DNA of 64,000 bases from Aureimonas glaciei (GTDB lineage Bacteria > Pseudomonadota > Alphaproteobacteria > Rhizobiales > Rhizobiaceae), in the NCBI RefSeq assembly GCF_014643375.1, contig NZ_BMJJ01000009.1, forward strand, positions 124,001-188,000. Reading direction: 5' to 3'. Positions 45,574 to 54,101 of the stretch are shown piece by piece. The notes beneath the pieces are model-generated. The model searched no databases, was not told the DNA's origin, and worked only from the letters and a program-made list of their open reading frames with translations. The position numbers and the translations under genes were made by a program. Numbering within the stretch: position 1 is the first letter of the stretch; every line of letters begins with the position of its first letter.

Positions 45574-45834
45574 ATGAGCGCGATTTCGCTGGAAACCAAC
45601 CGCCCCCGCACCCGCGTCAAGGAACGCGCCGAGGAGCAGTCCTCGGCCATGGACGAGGCGCAGCAGACCGCCATCCGCATGCTCGCCAACGACCTGCACC
45701 GGCTGAACCAGTCGGTGATGAAGGCGGTCGAGGCCGGCGTCTCGGTCGAGCTCGTGCGTTCGGCCCGGCACCATTCCGGTAACGGCAACTGGGGCGACCT
45801 CTTGATCCCGGTGATCGTCAAGACCGCGGGCTGA
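45574..45834 (+). CDS. small conserved-type hypothetical protein downstream of aceA
   Basis: An 86-residue hydrophilic protein with a strong ribosome site (GAGGAG, 8 bases upstream of ATG). An N-terminal Arg/Glu-rich segment precedes a helical stretch MDEAQQTAIRMLANDLHRLNQSVMKAVEAGVSVELVRSARHH. No family assigned. Located 47 bases after aceA, it is likely cotranscribed and could modulate carbon or glyoxylate metabolism; that is inference only. Confidence 0.6.
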   Translation: MSAISLETNRPRTRVKERAEEQSSAMDEAQQTAIRMLANDLHRLNQSVMKAVEAGVSVELVRSARHHSGNGNWGDLLIPVIVKTAG

Positions 45835-46014
45835 TCAGTTCTGGTCTGGCGAGTCTTCCAAAGGAGACGGGCCCTCCGAGGTGGGGGGCACGCCTCGCCG
45901 GATCAGCCTTCCGCCGTTGTAGAGATCGGCGCGCTGGAACATCTCGTCCGTCCATTCAGGCGCGTCGTCCGGGTCCACCCACGCACCTTCGGTATCGCTT
46001 GGATCTACCTTCAT
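45835..46014 (-). pseudogene. truncated BrnA-like antitoxin copy
   Basis: A 59-residue ORF: its middle, AWVDPDDAPEWTDEMFQRAD and LY.G..LIRRG.PP, closely matches the N-terminal half of the complete BrnA-like antitoxin at 46088-46348. The ribbon-helix-helix half (KRQVTLRLSPEVLDHF in the intact gene) is missing. A GAGG ribosome site precedes the ATG. This is a shortened duplicate of the neighbouring antitoxin, either decayed or a small decoy or regulator. Its stop abuts the convergent 86-aa gene. Confidence 0.65.
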
Positions 46015-46087
46015 TGCCGTACCTCAGAGCGCAACACAAAATGTTCACCAGTCTCAGCGTCCCACATGAGACGTGAAGCGAAAGAGC

Positions 46088-46348
46088 TTATTTCTGCGTG
46101 ATCGCCCGCTTCAGCGTCTCGTCGATCCGGGTCTGCCAGCCCGGCCCGCCGGCCTTGAAATGATCCAGCACTTCCGGGCTCAGCCGCAGGGTCACCTGTC
46201 GTTTCGGCTCAGCCAGAGGCGGGCGGCCGCGTCGGATCAGTACCTCGCCGTGATAGAGATCGGCACGGTCGAAATACGCGTCCGTCAATTCGGGCGCGTC
46301 GTCGGGATCAATCCAGGCGTTTTCGCCAGCGCTTTTCTTCCTTGGCAT
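46088..46348 (-). CDS. brnA: BrnA-family antitoxin
   Basis: An 86-residue antitoxin with the BrnA N-terminus (AWIDPDDAPELTD, RADLYHGEVLIRRG) and a C-terminal ribbon-helix-helix DNA-binding segment (RQVTLRLSPEVLDHFKAGGPGWQ). BrnA neutralises the RNase BrnT and represses its operon. The ATG lies in the 3' end of brnT, as usual, with GAGG 7 bases upstream. It appears intact although the toxin frame is shifted. Confidence 0.85.
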   Translation of the reverse strand: MPRKKSAGENAWIDPDDAPELTDAYFDRADLYHGEVLIRRGRPPLAEPKRQVTLRLSPEVLDHFKAGGPGWQTRIDETLKRAITQK

Positions 46349-46581
46349 GACAGTACCTCATCGAAATGATGTGCTGGGTTTTCTTCCCCAAGGGTCCAGA
46401 CGATCACGACCATTCGCCCATCGAGATATCCTGCGGAGATCATACGGCTCTCGCCATAGTCGAAGCGATCGTCGGGTGCCGACGTATGAGTGCTTTTAAA
46501 GACCTCCGCCGCGCGGCGAAAATCGAGCCCGCGCTCGCGCAGGGCCCTTTCATGCTTCGCCGGGTCGAAGCTGATTTTCAT
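46308..46581 (-). pseudogene. brnT: BrnT toxin with frameshift in an A4 run
   Basis: The frame starts normally (MKISFDPAKHERALRERGLD ... GYLDGRMVVIVWTLGEE) but its read-through C-terminus to 46285 is unlike BrnT. In the next frame the sequence reads QHIISMRYCHAKEEKRWRKR, the canonical BrnT C-terminus, ending TGA at 46310-46308. Removing one A from the A4 run (TTTT on the plus strand at 46379-46382) restores a 90-residue BrnT, the family size. So the gene is a frameshifted toxin, by mutation, sequencing error or programmed shift. It is the first gene of brnTA. Confidence 0.8.
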
Positions 46582-46715
46582 GATTTAATGTAACTACGTT
46601 AAATCGGGGCGTCAATCGGCGGCCAACGCCGGGAGGCGCACTTTGTCCGAACGTCTTTCCCGTCCCGTTCCGAGCGTCTATGCTGGCCGGCAATCGAGCA
46701 CCCCCGAAAGATTGC

Positions 46716-48260
46716 ATGGCAGACCGTCCTAGACATGTGAGACCCGAGTTGACGTCGCGGCCGAAAATCAAGCGCGAGAAACCCAAACGCGGATCGAGCG
46801 ACGGCTCTGCGGCTTCCAGCCAGCAGCAGTCTTCCGTCAAGCGGGACATCGGCCGCTTCCGGCTGAGCGAAGAGCCGCGCCCGACCTTTCTCGATTCCAC
46901 CCGCGGCGTGCAGTCGATGGCCGAGGCGGCGCAGTGGCTCGCCATCCGCGGCATCGACGATCTGGAATGCATCACGCCGGATCTGGCGGGTGTCGCCCGC
47001 GGCAAGATGATGCCGGCCAAGAAATTCACCGGCAACACCTCGCTGGCGCTGCCCTCGGCGTTGTTCATGCACACGATTTCCGGCGAGTACCCGGAAGAGA
47101 CCGGCGAGTTCCGCTATTCGCCGAACGACGGCGACCTGAAGCTGGTGCCCGACCTCTCGACCCTGTCGCTGGTGCCCTGGGAGAGCGACCCGACGGCGCA
47201 GATCATCTGCGATCTCGTCGACACCACCGGCGCGGCCGTCGGCTACACCCCGCGCAACGTCTTGAAGCGGGTGCTGGCGCTCTACGAGAACCGGGGCTGG
47301 CAGCCGATCGTGGCGCCCGAGATCGAGTTCTACCTCGTTTCCAAGAATGTCGACCCCGACTATCCGCTGACGCCGCCGACCGGGCGCTCCGGCCGGCAGA
47401 TCCAGAGCGGCCAGGCCTATTCGATCGGCGGCGTGAACGAGTTCGACGAGCTGATCGACGACATCTACCATTTCTCCGAGGCGCAGGGTCTGGAGATCGA
47501 CACGCTGATCCACGAGGACGGCGCCGCACAGCTCGAGATAAACCTGCGCCACGGCAACCCGATCGAACTCGCCGACCAGGTCTTCATGTTCAAGCGCACC
47601 ATCCGCGAGGCGGCGCTGAAGCACGGCATCTACGCCACCTTCATGGCCAAGCCCATCCAGGGCCAGCCCGGCTCGGCCATGCACATCCACCAGTCGGTGA
47701 TCGACCAGCGCAGCGGCCAGAACATCTTTTCCGAGGCCGACGGCACGCCGTCGAAGCTCTTCTACAACTTCATCGGCGGCATGCAGCGCTACGTGCCGGC
47801 GGCGCTGATCATGATGGCCCCTTACGTGAACTCCTACCGGCGGCTGACCTACGGCATGTCGGCGCCGACGAACAATGCCTGGGGCTACGACAACCGCACC
47901 ACGGCGTTCCGCGTGCCGACCTCGGACGCCTCCGGCCGCCGGGTCGAGAACCGCCTGCCCTCCTCCGACGCCAATCCTTATCTCGCGCTCGCCGCCTCGC
48001 TCGCCTGCGGCTACCTCGGCATGGCCGAGGGCCTGGAGCCGGATCAGCCGACCGACAAGACGGTGAACGAGGACGGCGTCATCTCGCTGCCGCGCGGCCT
48101 GCTCGAGGCGGTCGCCGCCTTCGAGGCCGAGCCCGCCTTCCACGATGTTTTTTCGCGCGATTTCGTCGGCACCTATGCCGGCATCAAGCGCGGCGAGTTC
48201 GAGACCTTCATGCAGGTGATCAGCCCCTGGGAACGCGAATTCCTGCTGTTGAGCGTCTGA
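46716..48260 (+). CDS. puuA: gamma-glutamylputrescine synthetase (glutamine-synthetase family)
   Basis: A 514-residue ligase that joins glutamate to putrescine with ATP. Hallmarks are the GS beta-grasp YSPNDGDLKLVPDL, EDGAAQLEINLRHG, the MHIHQSVID metal/substrate motif and SDANPYLALAASLACG. Members of this branch have PuuA-like activity in polyamine breakdown. Start is ambiguous: ATG 46716 adds an unconserved basic, Ser/Gln-rich stretch of about 67 residues; ATG 46917 gives 447 residues. The next gene overlaps it by 1 base (TGATG). Confidence 0.88.
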   Translation: MADRPRHVRPELTSRPKIKREKPKRGSSDGSAASSQQQSSVKRDIGRFRLSEEPRPTFLDSTRGVQSMAEAAQWLAIRGIDDLECITPDLAGVARGKMMPAKKFTGNTSLALPSALFMHTISGEYPEETGEFRYSPNDGDLKLVPDLSTLSLVPWESDPTAQIICDLVDTTGAAVGYTPRNVLKRVLALYENRGWQPIVAPEIEFYLVSKNVDPDYPLTPPTGRSGRQIQSGQAYSIGGVNEFDELIDDIYHFSEAQGLEIDTLIHEDGAAQLEINLRHGNPIELADQVFMFKRTIREAALKHGIYATFMAKPIQGQPGSAMHIHQSVIDQRSGQNIFSEADGTPSKLFYNFIGGMQRYVPAALIMMAPYVNSYRRLTYGMSAPTNNAWGYDNRTTAFRVPTSDASGRRVENRLPSSDANPYLALAASLACGYLGMAEGLEPDQPTDKTVNEDGVISLPRGLLEAVAAFEAEPAFHDVFSRDFVGTYAGIKRGEFETFMQVISPWEREFLLLSV

Positions 48261-49543
48261 TGGCGGACTACCAGTCGCCGATTTCGCCGGGCCGCTCCTG
48301 GTACGAGGACTCCGTCGCCGAAAGGCCCCGCTATCCCGCGCTGGAGGGCGACCTCAAGGTCGACGTGCTGGTCGTCGGCGGCGGCTTTACCGGTCTGTCG
48401 GCCGCCGCGCATCTCGCCGCGCGCGGCGTCAGCGTCGCGGTGCTCGAGGCTCACCGCTTCGGCGACGGCGCCTCCGGGCGCAATGGCGGCCAGCTGAACA
48501 CCGGCCATCGCCTGTGGACCGCCGATCTCGAGCCGACCTACGGCTTCGAGCGCACCAAGGCGCTGTTCGACCTTGCCGAGGAGGCCAAGGCCCATCTCCT
48601 CGAATTCTCCCGCGTGCACGCCATCGACATCGACTATGCCGAAGGCCAGCTCTCCGTGGCGCACCGGCAAAGGCTGGTGAAGGACTATGCCGACAACGCC
48701 GAGGATCTCGCCACCCGCTACGGCTACCCGCATATCGCCCTGATGGACCGGGCGGAGACGCAGGAGCGGCTCGGCTCGACGGCCTATTTCGGCGGCACGC
48801 GCGACGCCGGCACCGGTCACATCCATCCCCTGAAGCTTCTCGTCGGCACCGCGCGCGTCGCCGCAGAGGCCGGCGCGCAGCTGTTCGAAGAGACCCCGGT
48901 GGTCTCGCTCACCGGCGTCGGCGGGGTCCTCGCGACGACGGCGCGAGGCAGAATCCGCGCCGACCGGGCGCTGATCGCCACCAATGCCCATGGCGGCGAC
49001 CTTAACCGCGAGGCGGCGCGCCACATCATGCCGATCCGCTCCTTCATCGGCGCCACCGCGCCGCTGAAGGAGCCGGAACGCGTCCTGCCAGGCAACGAGG
49101 CCGTCGACGATTCGCGCTTCGTCGTGCGCTACTTCCGCAAATCGCGCGACGGGCGGCTCCTGTTCGGCGGGCGCGAGGCCTACACGTCGGCGGCGGGCGA
49201 CATCTCGCATCACATCCGCCGGCAGATCGCCGACGTCTACGCGCACCTGAAGGACGTCGAGATCACCCATGCCTGGGGTGGCTCGGTCGGCATCACCATG
49301 GTGCGCATGCCCTATGTCAGGATCGTCGAGCCCGGCATCACCGCCATCGGCGGCTTTTCCGGCCATGGCGTGATGCTGTCGAATTTTACCGGCCGGCTCT
49401 ATGCCGACCGCGTCACCGGCAACCGCGACCGGCTGGCCGAGTTCGAGGCGCTGAAGATTCCCGCCTTTCCCGGCGGCACCGCGCTGCGGCAGCCGCTGCT
49501 CTTCCTCGCCATGACCTGGTACTCGCTGCGGGACCGGCTGTGA
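48260..49543 (+). CDS. puuB: gamma-glutamylputrescine oxidase (FAD-dependent)
   Basis: A 427-residue FAD amine oxidase. The N-terminal dinucleotide-binding motif is VLVVGGGFTGLSAAAHLA, followed by ASGRNGGQLNTGH, a DAO-family FAD segment, and a C-terminal IGGFSGHGVMLSNFTG that caps the flavin. It oxidises the gamma-glutamylputrescine made by PuuA. The tight overlap with puuA and the nearby pot operon fit putrescine catabolism. Confidence 0.9.
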   Translation: MADYQSPISPGRSWYEDSVAERPRYPALEGDLKVDVLVVGGGFTGLSAAAHLAARGVSVAVLEAHRFGDGASGRNGGQLNTGHRLWTADLEPTYGFERTKALFDLAEEAKAHLLEFSRVHAIDIDYAEGQLSVAHRQRLVKDYADNAEDLATRYGYPHIALMDRAETQERLGSTAYFGGTRDAGTGHIHPLKLLVGTARVAAEAGAQLFEETPVVSLTGVGGVLATTARGRIRADRALIATNAHGGDLNREAARHIMPIRSFIGATAPLKEPERVLPGNEAVDDSRFVVRYFRKSRDGRLLFGGREAYTSAAGDISHHIRRQIADVYAHLKDVEITHAWGGSVGITMVRMPYVRIVEPGITAIGGFSGHGVMLSNFTGRLYADRVTGNRDRLAEFEALKIPAFPGGTALRQPLLFLAMTWYSLRDRL

Positions 49544-49632
49544 GGCCGGCGCCCGCCACGCGAGTTTGGCGCGAGGCTTGCCTCGCATAAGGGTCACACT
49601 CCCGGGTCACACGACCACTGGAGTTTTTCAAT

Positions 49633-49647
49633 CGATTAGACTAATCG
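49633..49647. promoter_or_regulatory. palindrome CGATTAG-A-CTAATCG upstream of zwf
   Basis: Perfect 7-base arms around one base, ending 48 bases before the zwf ATG. Two direct copies of GGGTCACAC lie just upstream (49591-49599 and 49604-49612). It is a candidate operator for control of the zwf-pgl-edd operon; the protein is not known. Confidence 0.45.
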
Positions 49648-49695
49648 GTCCCCGTTAGCGAACCCGCAGCGCAGCAGCCGCTGGGAAAGGCCTCG

Positions 49696-51174
49696 ATGTC
49701 CAGCCAGATCATTCCGGTCGACATTTTTGACTACATCGTCTTCGGCGGCAATGGCGACCTCGCCGAGCGCAAGCTCCTGCCAGCGCTCTACCATCGCGAC
49801 CATGATGGCCAGATCCCGGCCGAATCGCGGATCATCGGCGCCTCGCGCACCTTCATCTCGGACGAGGACTACCGCGCCTTCGCCAAGGCCGCGATCGAGG
49901 CGCATGTGAAGCCGGAGAACCAGAGCCAGGTCTCGGTCGACCGCTTCCTCTCCCGCCTGCACTACCGCGAGGTCGATGCCCGCTCCGACACAGGTTGGGA
50001 CAATCTCAAGGGCCTGCTCGACGAAGTCGGCACCGACCGCATCCGCGCCTTCTATTTGGCCGTCGGCCCTTCGCTGTTCTCCGACCTCGCCAACAAGATC
50101 GCCGAAAAGGGTCTTGCCAACGATCAGACCCGGCTCGTGGTGGAAAAGCCGGTCGGACGGGACCTCGCCTCCGCCCGCGTGCTCAACGATACGATCGGCC
50201 GGCATTTCCGCGAGGAGCAGGTCTTTCGCATCGATCACTATCTCGGCAAGGAGACGGTGCAGAACCTGATGGCGCTGCGCTTTGCCAACATGCTGTACGA
50301 GCCGGTCTGGAAGTCGGGCTATATCGACCACGTGCAGATCACGGTGGCCGAGGAAGTCGGCTTGGAGGGGCGGACGAGCTATTACGACAAGGCCGGCGCG
50401 CTGCGCGACATGGTGCAGAACCACATGCTGCAGCTGCTCTGCCTCGTCGCCCTGGAGCCGCCCTCGGCGATGAATGCCGACGCCCTGCGCGACGAGAAGC
50501 TCAAGGTGCTTCGCGCCCTCAGGCCGATCAACTCCCACAATGTCGAGCAGCGCACGGTGCGCGGTCAGTACAAGGCGGGCGCCTCCGGTGGCGCGGCGGT
50601 GAAGAGCTACATCGACGATCTGAACGACGGCGAAAGCGACACCGAGACCTTCGTCGCGCTGAAGGTCGAGATCGAGAACTGGCGCTGGGCCGGCGTGCCC
50701 TTCTATCTCAGGACCGGCAAGCGCCTGTCGCAGCGCATGTCGGAGATCGTCGTCACCTTTCGGCCGATCCCGCACTCGATCTTCGACGCCAGTGCCGGCA
50801 ATGTGCAGCAGAACCAGCTGGTGATGCGGCTGCAGCCGGACGAGGGCGTCAAGCAGTGGCTGATGATCAAGGATCCGGGTCCCGGCGGCATGCGGCTGCG
50901 CCATGTGCCGCTCGACATGAGTTTCGCCGCGTCCTTCCAGACGCGCAATCCCGACGCCTACGAGCGCCTGCTGATGGACGTCATCCGCGGCAACCAGACG
51001 CTGTTCATGCGCCGCGACGAGGTCGAGGCGGCCTGGGAATGGGTCGACCCGATCCTGAACGCCTGGGAAGACAAAGGACTGAAGCCGCAGAGCTACACCG
51101 CCGGCACCTGGGGCCCGTCCTCCTCGATCGCCCTGATCGAGCGCGACGGCCGCACCTGGCACGAGCCGGAATAG
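49696..51174 (+). CDS. zwf: glucose-6-phosphate dehydrogenase
   Basis: A 492-residue enzyme converting glucose-6-phosphate to 6-phosphogluconolactone with NADP. It has the N-terminal FGGNGDLAERKLLPALY coenzyme motif (G-x-x-G-D-L-A in place of the usual GASGDLA) and RIDHYLGKETVQN, the catalytic segment. It is the first gene of zwf-pgl-edd, the Entner-Doudoroff route. Confidence 0.94.
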   Translation: MSSQIIPVDIFDYIVFGGNGDLAERKLLPALYHRDHDGQIPAESRIIGASRTFISDEDYRAFAKAAIEAHVKPENQSQVSVDRFLSRLHYREVDARSDTGWDNLKGLLDEVGTDRIRAFYLAVGPSLFSDLANKIAEKGLANDQTRLVVEKPVGRDLASARVLNDTIGRHFREEQVFRIDHYLGKETVQNLMALRFANMLYEPVWKSGYIDHVQITVAEEVGLEGRTSYYDKAGALRDMVQNHMLQLLCLVALEPPSAMNADALRDEKLKVLRALRPINSHNVEQRTVRGQYKAGASGGAAVKSYIDDLNDGESDTETFVALKVEIENWRWAGVPFYLRTGKRLSQRMSEIVVTFRPIPHSIFDASAGNVQQNQLVMRLQPDEGVKQWLMIKDPGPGGMRLRHVPLDMSFAASFQTRNPDAYERLLMDVIRGNQTLFMRRDEVEAAWEWVDPILNAWEDKGLKPQSYTAGTWGPSSSIALIERDGRTWHEPE

Positions 51175-51257
51175 GCCGTCCGGCAACGGCCGGCAGACAG
51201 CGATCCGGCGGGAGGCCGCCGGGTCCCGTACCGATCTGAACCCGAGAGGAAAGCGCC

Positions 51258-51992
51258 GTGCTGCATCGCTACGAGTCGAGAGAAGCTCTGGCCGAGGCCC
51301 TGGCGACCGGCGTCGCCGCGGTCCTGGCCGGCGGCATCGCCACCAACGGCTCGGCCAGTCTCGCCGTCTCCGGCGGCTCGACGCCCGAGCTCTTTCTGCA
51401 GAAACTCTCCGCCGCCGATCTCGACTGGAGCGCGGTGACGGTGACGCTGGTGGACGAGCGCTGGGTGCCGGAGGATCATCCCCGCTCCAATGCCGGCTTC
51501 CTGCGCCGCCATCTCCTGCGCGGACCGGCCGCCGTGGCGCATTTCGAGCCGCTCTACGTGCCGGCCGAAACGCCGGATGAAGTCGAGGAAACGCTGTGCG
51601 CCCGTCTCGGCGGACTGGGGCGGCCGTTCGACGTCGTCGTCCTCGGCATGGGCACGGACGGCCATACCGCCTCCTTCTTCCCCGGCGGCGACACGCTCGG
51701 CACCGCCATCGACCCCGCCAATCCGCGATCCGTCGCCATCATGCGCGCGCCGGGCGCCGGCGAGCCGAGGGTGACGCTCACTTTGTCGCGCCTCGTGGAT
51801 GCCCGCCTCCTTGTGCTCCATATCGAGGGAGCGGAGAAGCTCGGCGTGCTCGATGCGGCGAAGCTGCCGGGATCGGCTTTCGACCTGCCGATCCGGGCCG
51901 TGCTGCAGGCACCCCGTGAACGTCCACTGGAAATCTTCTGGGCCCCCCTGGCGGGCGAACAGCCGTCTACCGCCGCCGCCGACAGGACCTGA
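51258..51992 (+). CDS. pgl: 6-phosphogluconolactonase
   Basis: A 244-residue lactonase that hydrolyses 6-phosphogluconolactone. It contains LAVSGGSTPELFLQKL, VTLVDERWVPEDHPRSNAG and VVLGMGTDGHTASFFPGG, conserved phosphate and catalytic loops of the DevB/Pgl family. Situated between zwf and edd, 83 bases after zwf. Confidence 0.93.
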   Translation: MLHRYESREALAEALATGVAAVLAGGIATNGSASLAVSGGSTPELFLQKLSAADLDWSAVTVTLVDERWVPEDHPRSNAGFLRRHLLRGPAAVAHFEPLYVPAETPDEVEETLCARLGGLGRPFDVVVLGMGTDGHTASFFPGGDTLGTAIDPANPRSVAIMRAPGAGEPRVTLTLSRLVDARLLVLHIEGAEKLGVLDAAKLPGSAFDLPIRAVLQAPRERPLEIFWAPLAGEQPSTAAADRT

Positions 51993-52061
51993 GCCTTCGA
52001 CCGACGTGGCGCGGCCCTGCTCCCGACGAGGCCCGTCCCTCTACCGACAAAGGACAACCCG

Positions 52062-53882
52062 ATGACCGTAGACCGCCGCATCGACGAGATCACCGACCGG
52101 ATCCGGGAACGCTCGCGCCCGACCCGGGACCTCTATCTCAGCCGCATCCGCGCCAAGGGCGCGGCCGGGCCGAAACGCTCGACGCTCTCCTGCGGCAATC
52201 TCGCGCACGGCTTCGCCGCCTGCGGGCCGACCGACAAGGAACGCCTCTCCGGGACGGTATCGCCCAATCTCGGCATCATCACCGCCTACAATGACATGCT
52301 CTCGGCGCATCAGCCCTTCGAGCGCTATCCCGAACTCGTCCGCGAGGCGGCGCGCGAGGTCGGTGGCACCGCGCAGGTCGCCGGCGGCGTGCCGGCGATG
52401 TGCGACGGCGTCACGCAGGGCCAGGCCGGCATGGAGCTGAGCCTGTTCTCGCGCGACGTCATCGCCATGTCGGCGGCCGTCGGTCTCAGCCACGACATGT
52501 TCGATTCCGTCGTCTATCTCGGCGTCTGCGACAAGATCGTGCCGGGCCTTGTCATCGCCGCCCTCACCTTCGGCCACCTGCCGGCGATCTTCGTGCCGGC
52601 GGGGCCGATGACCACGGGCCTGCCGAACGACGAGAAGGCGCGCATCCGCCAGCTCTATGCGGAAGGCAAGGTCGGCCGGCCGGAACTCCTGGAATCCGAG
52701 TCGAAATCCTATCACGGCCCGGGCACCTGCACCTTCTACGGCACCGCCAACTCCAACCAGATGCTGATGGAGATCATGGGCCTGCACACGCCGGGCTCCT
52801 CCTTCATCAACCCGAACACGCCGCTGCGCGACGCTCTGACGAAAGAGGCGACGAAGCGCGCCTTGGCGATCACGGCGCTCGGCAACGAATACACGCCGGC
52901 CGGCATCGTCGTCGACGAGCGCGCCGTGGTGAACGGCGTCGTCGGCCTGCACGCCACCGGCGGCTCGACCAATCACACGCTGCATCTCCTGGCGATGGCG
53001 GCGGCCGCCGGCATCAAGCTGACCTGGCAGGACATTTCGGACCTCTCGGACGCGACGCCGCTGCTCGCCCGCGTCTATCCCAACGGCTTGGCCGACGTGA
53101 ACCATTTCAACGCCGCCGGCGGCATGGGCTTTCTCATCCGCGAACTCCTCGACCGCGGCCTCCTGCACGACGACGTGCGCACCGCCTGGGGCGCGGGCCT
53201 CCGGCCCTATGCGATCGAGGCGAAGCTCGGCGCCGACGGGCAGTCGGTCGTGCGCCAGCCGGCGCCTGTGGAGAGCGGCGACCCGAAGGTGCTGACGACG
53301 GGCGACAAGCCCTTCTCCGCCAATGGCGGCCTGCGCATGCTGGAGGGCAATATCGGTCACGCCGTGATCAAGGTGTCCGCGGTCAAGCCGGAACGCCGCC
53401 TGGTGGAGGCGCCGGCCAAGATCTTTCACACGCAAGGAGAGCTCTCGGCCGCCTTCCAGGCCGGCACGCTGACCGGCGACTTCATCGCCGTGGTGCGTTT
53501 CCAGGGACCGCAGTCCAACGGCATGCCCGAGCTGCACAACCTCACGCCCTTCCTCGGCATCCTCCTCGACCGCGGCCAGAAGGTCGCCCTCGTCACCGAC
53601 GGGCGCATGTCGGGCGCCTCCGGCAAGGTGCCGGCGGCGATCCACGTGACGCCGGAGGCCAAGGCTGGCGGCATGATCGGCAAGATCCGCGAGGGCGACA
53701 TGATCCGCCTCGACGGCGACGCGGGCACGCTGGAGCTGCTCGTCGACCCGGCCGAGCTCGCCACCCGCCAGACCGCCGAAGTCGATCTCAGCGGCAACGA
53801 GTTCGGCATCGGCCGCGAACTGTTCGCGCCGTTCCGGCTGGCTGTCGGCGCCGCGAATGCGGGAGCCAGCGTCTTCGGCTGA
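52062..53882 (+). CDS. edd: phosphogluconate dehydratase
   Basis: A 606-residue [4Fe-4S] dehydratase of the IlvD/Edd family, converting 6-phosphogluconate to KDPG. Cluster-associated cysteines appear in [25 protein letters not shown] and [27 protein letters not shown] is the conserved C-terminal catalytic segment. It ends the zwf-pgl-edd operon; no eda aldolase is in this window. Confidence 0.95.
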   Translation: MTVDRRIDEITDRIRERSRPTRDLYLSRIRAKGAAGPKRSTLSCGNLAHGFAACGPTDKERLSGTVSPNLGIITAYNDMLSAHQPFERYPELVREAAREVGGTAQVAGGVPAMCDGVTQGQAGMELSLFSRDVIAMSAAVGLSHDMFDSVVYLGVCDKIVPGLVIAALTFGHLPAIFVPAGPMTTGLPNDEKARIRQLYAEGKVGRPELLESESKSYHGPGTCTFYGTANSNQMLMEIMGLHTPGSSFINPNTPLRDALTKEATKRALAITALGNEYTPAGIVVDERAVVNGVVGLHATGGSTNHTLHLLAMAAAAGIKLTWQDISDLSDATPLLARVYPNGLADVNHFNAAGGMGFLIRELLDRGLLHDDVRTAWGAGLRPYAIEAKLGADGQSVVRQPAPVESGDPKVLTTGDKPFSANGGLRMLEGNIGHAVIKVSAVKPERRLVEAPAKIFHTQGELSAAFQAGTLTGDFIAVVRFQGPQSNGMPELHNLTPFLGILLDRGQKVALVTDGRMSGASGKVPAAIHVTPEAKAGGMIGKIREGDMIRLDGDAGTLELLVDPAELATRQTAEVDLSGNEFGIGRELFAPFRLAVGAANAGASVFG

Positions 53883-54101
53883 AGACGGACCGCCGGCAAT
53901 CGAAGGCTCTTCCCGGCAACAGGCCGGATGGCCCCGGGCCGCAGGGGCCGGCAGGGAGCATCGGCCGGCTGCGACCGGCGCGGCGCCGGCCGGGCGGCGG
54001 CCAGCCCTTTCTCCCGCATCTTACCTCTGACGGGGGATGGTGCTATTGGGATCAGGCTGCCGGACCTGTCCGGCGCCTCGACACGGTACCGCGGGGAGCT
54101 C

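Noticed and set aside
46015-46080. Short frame ending MWDAETGEHFVLRSEVRQ upstream of the truncated BrnA copy
   Set aside because: It overlaps the ATG of the copy like a toxin end, but does not match BrnT and is too short to call.
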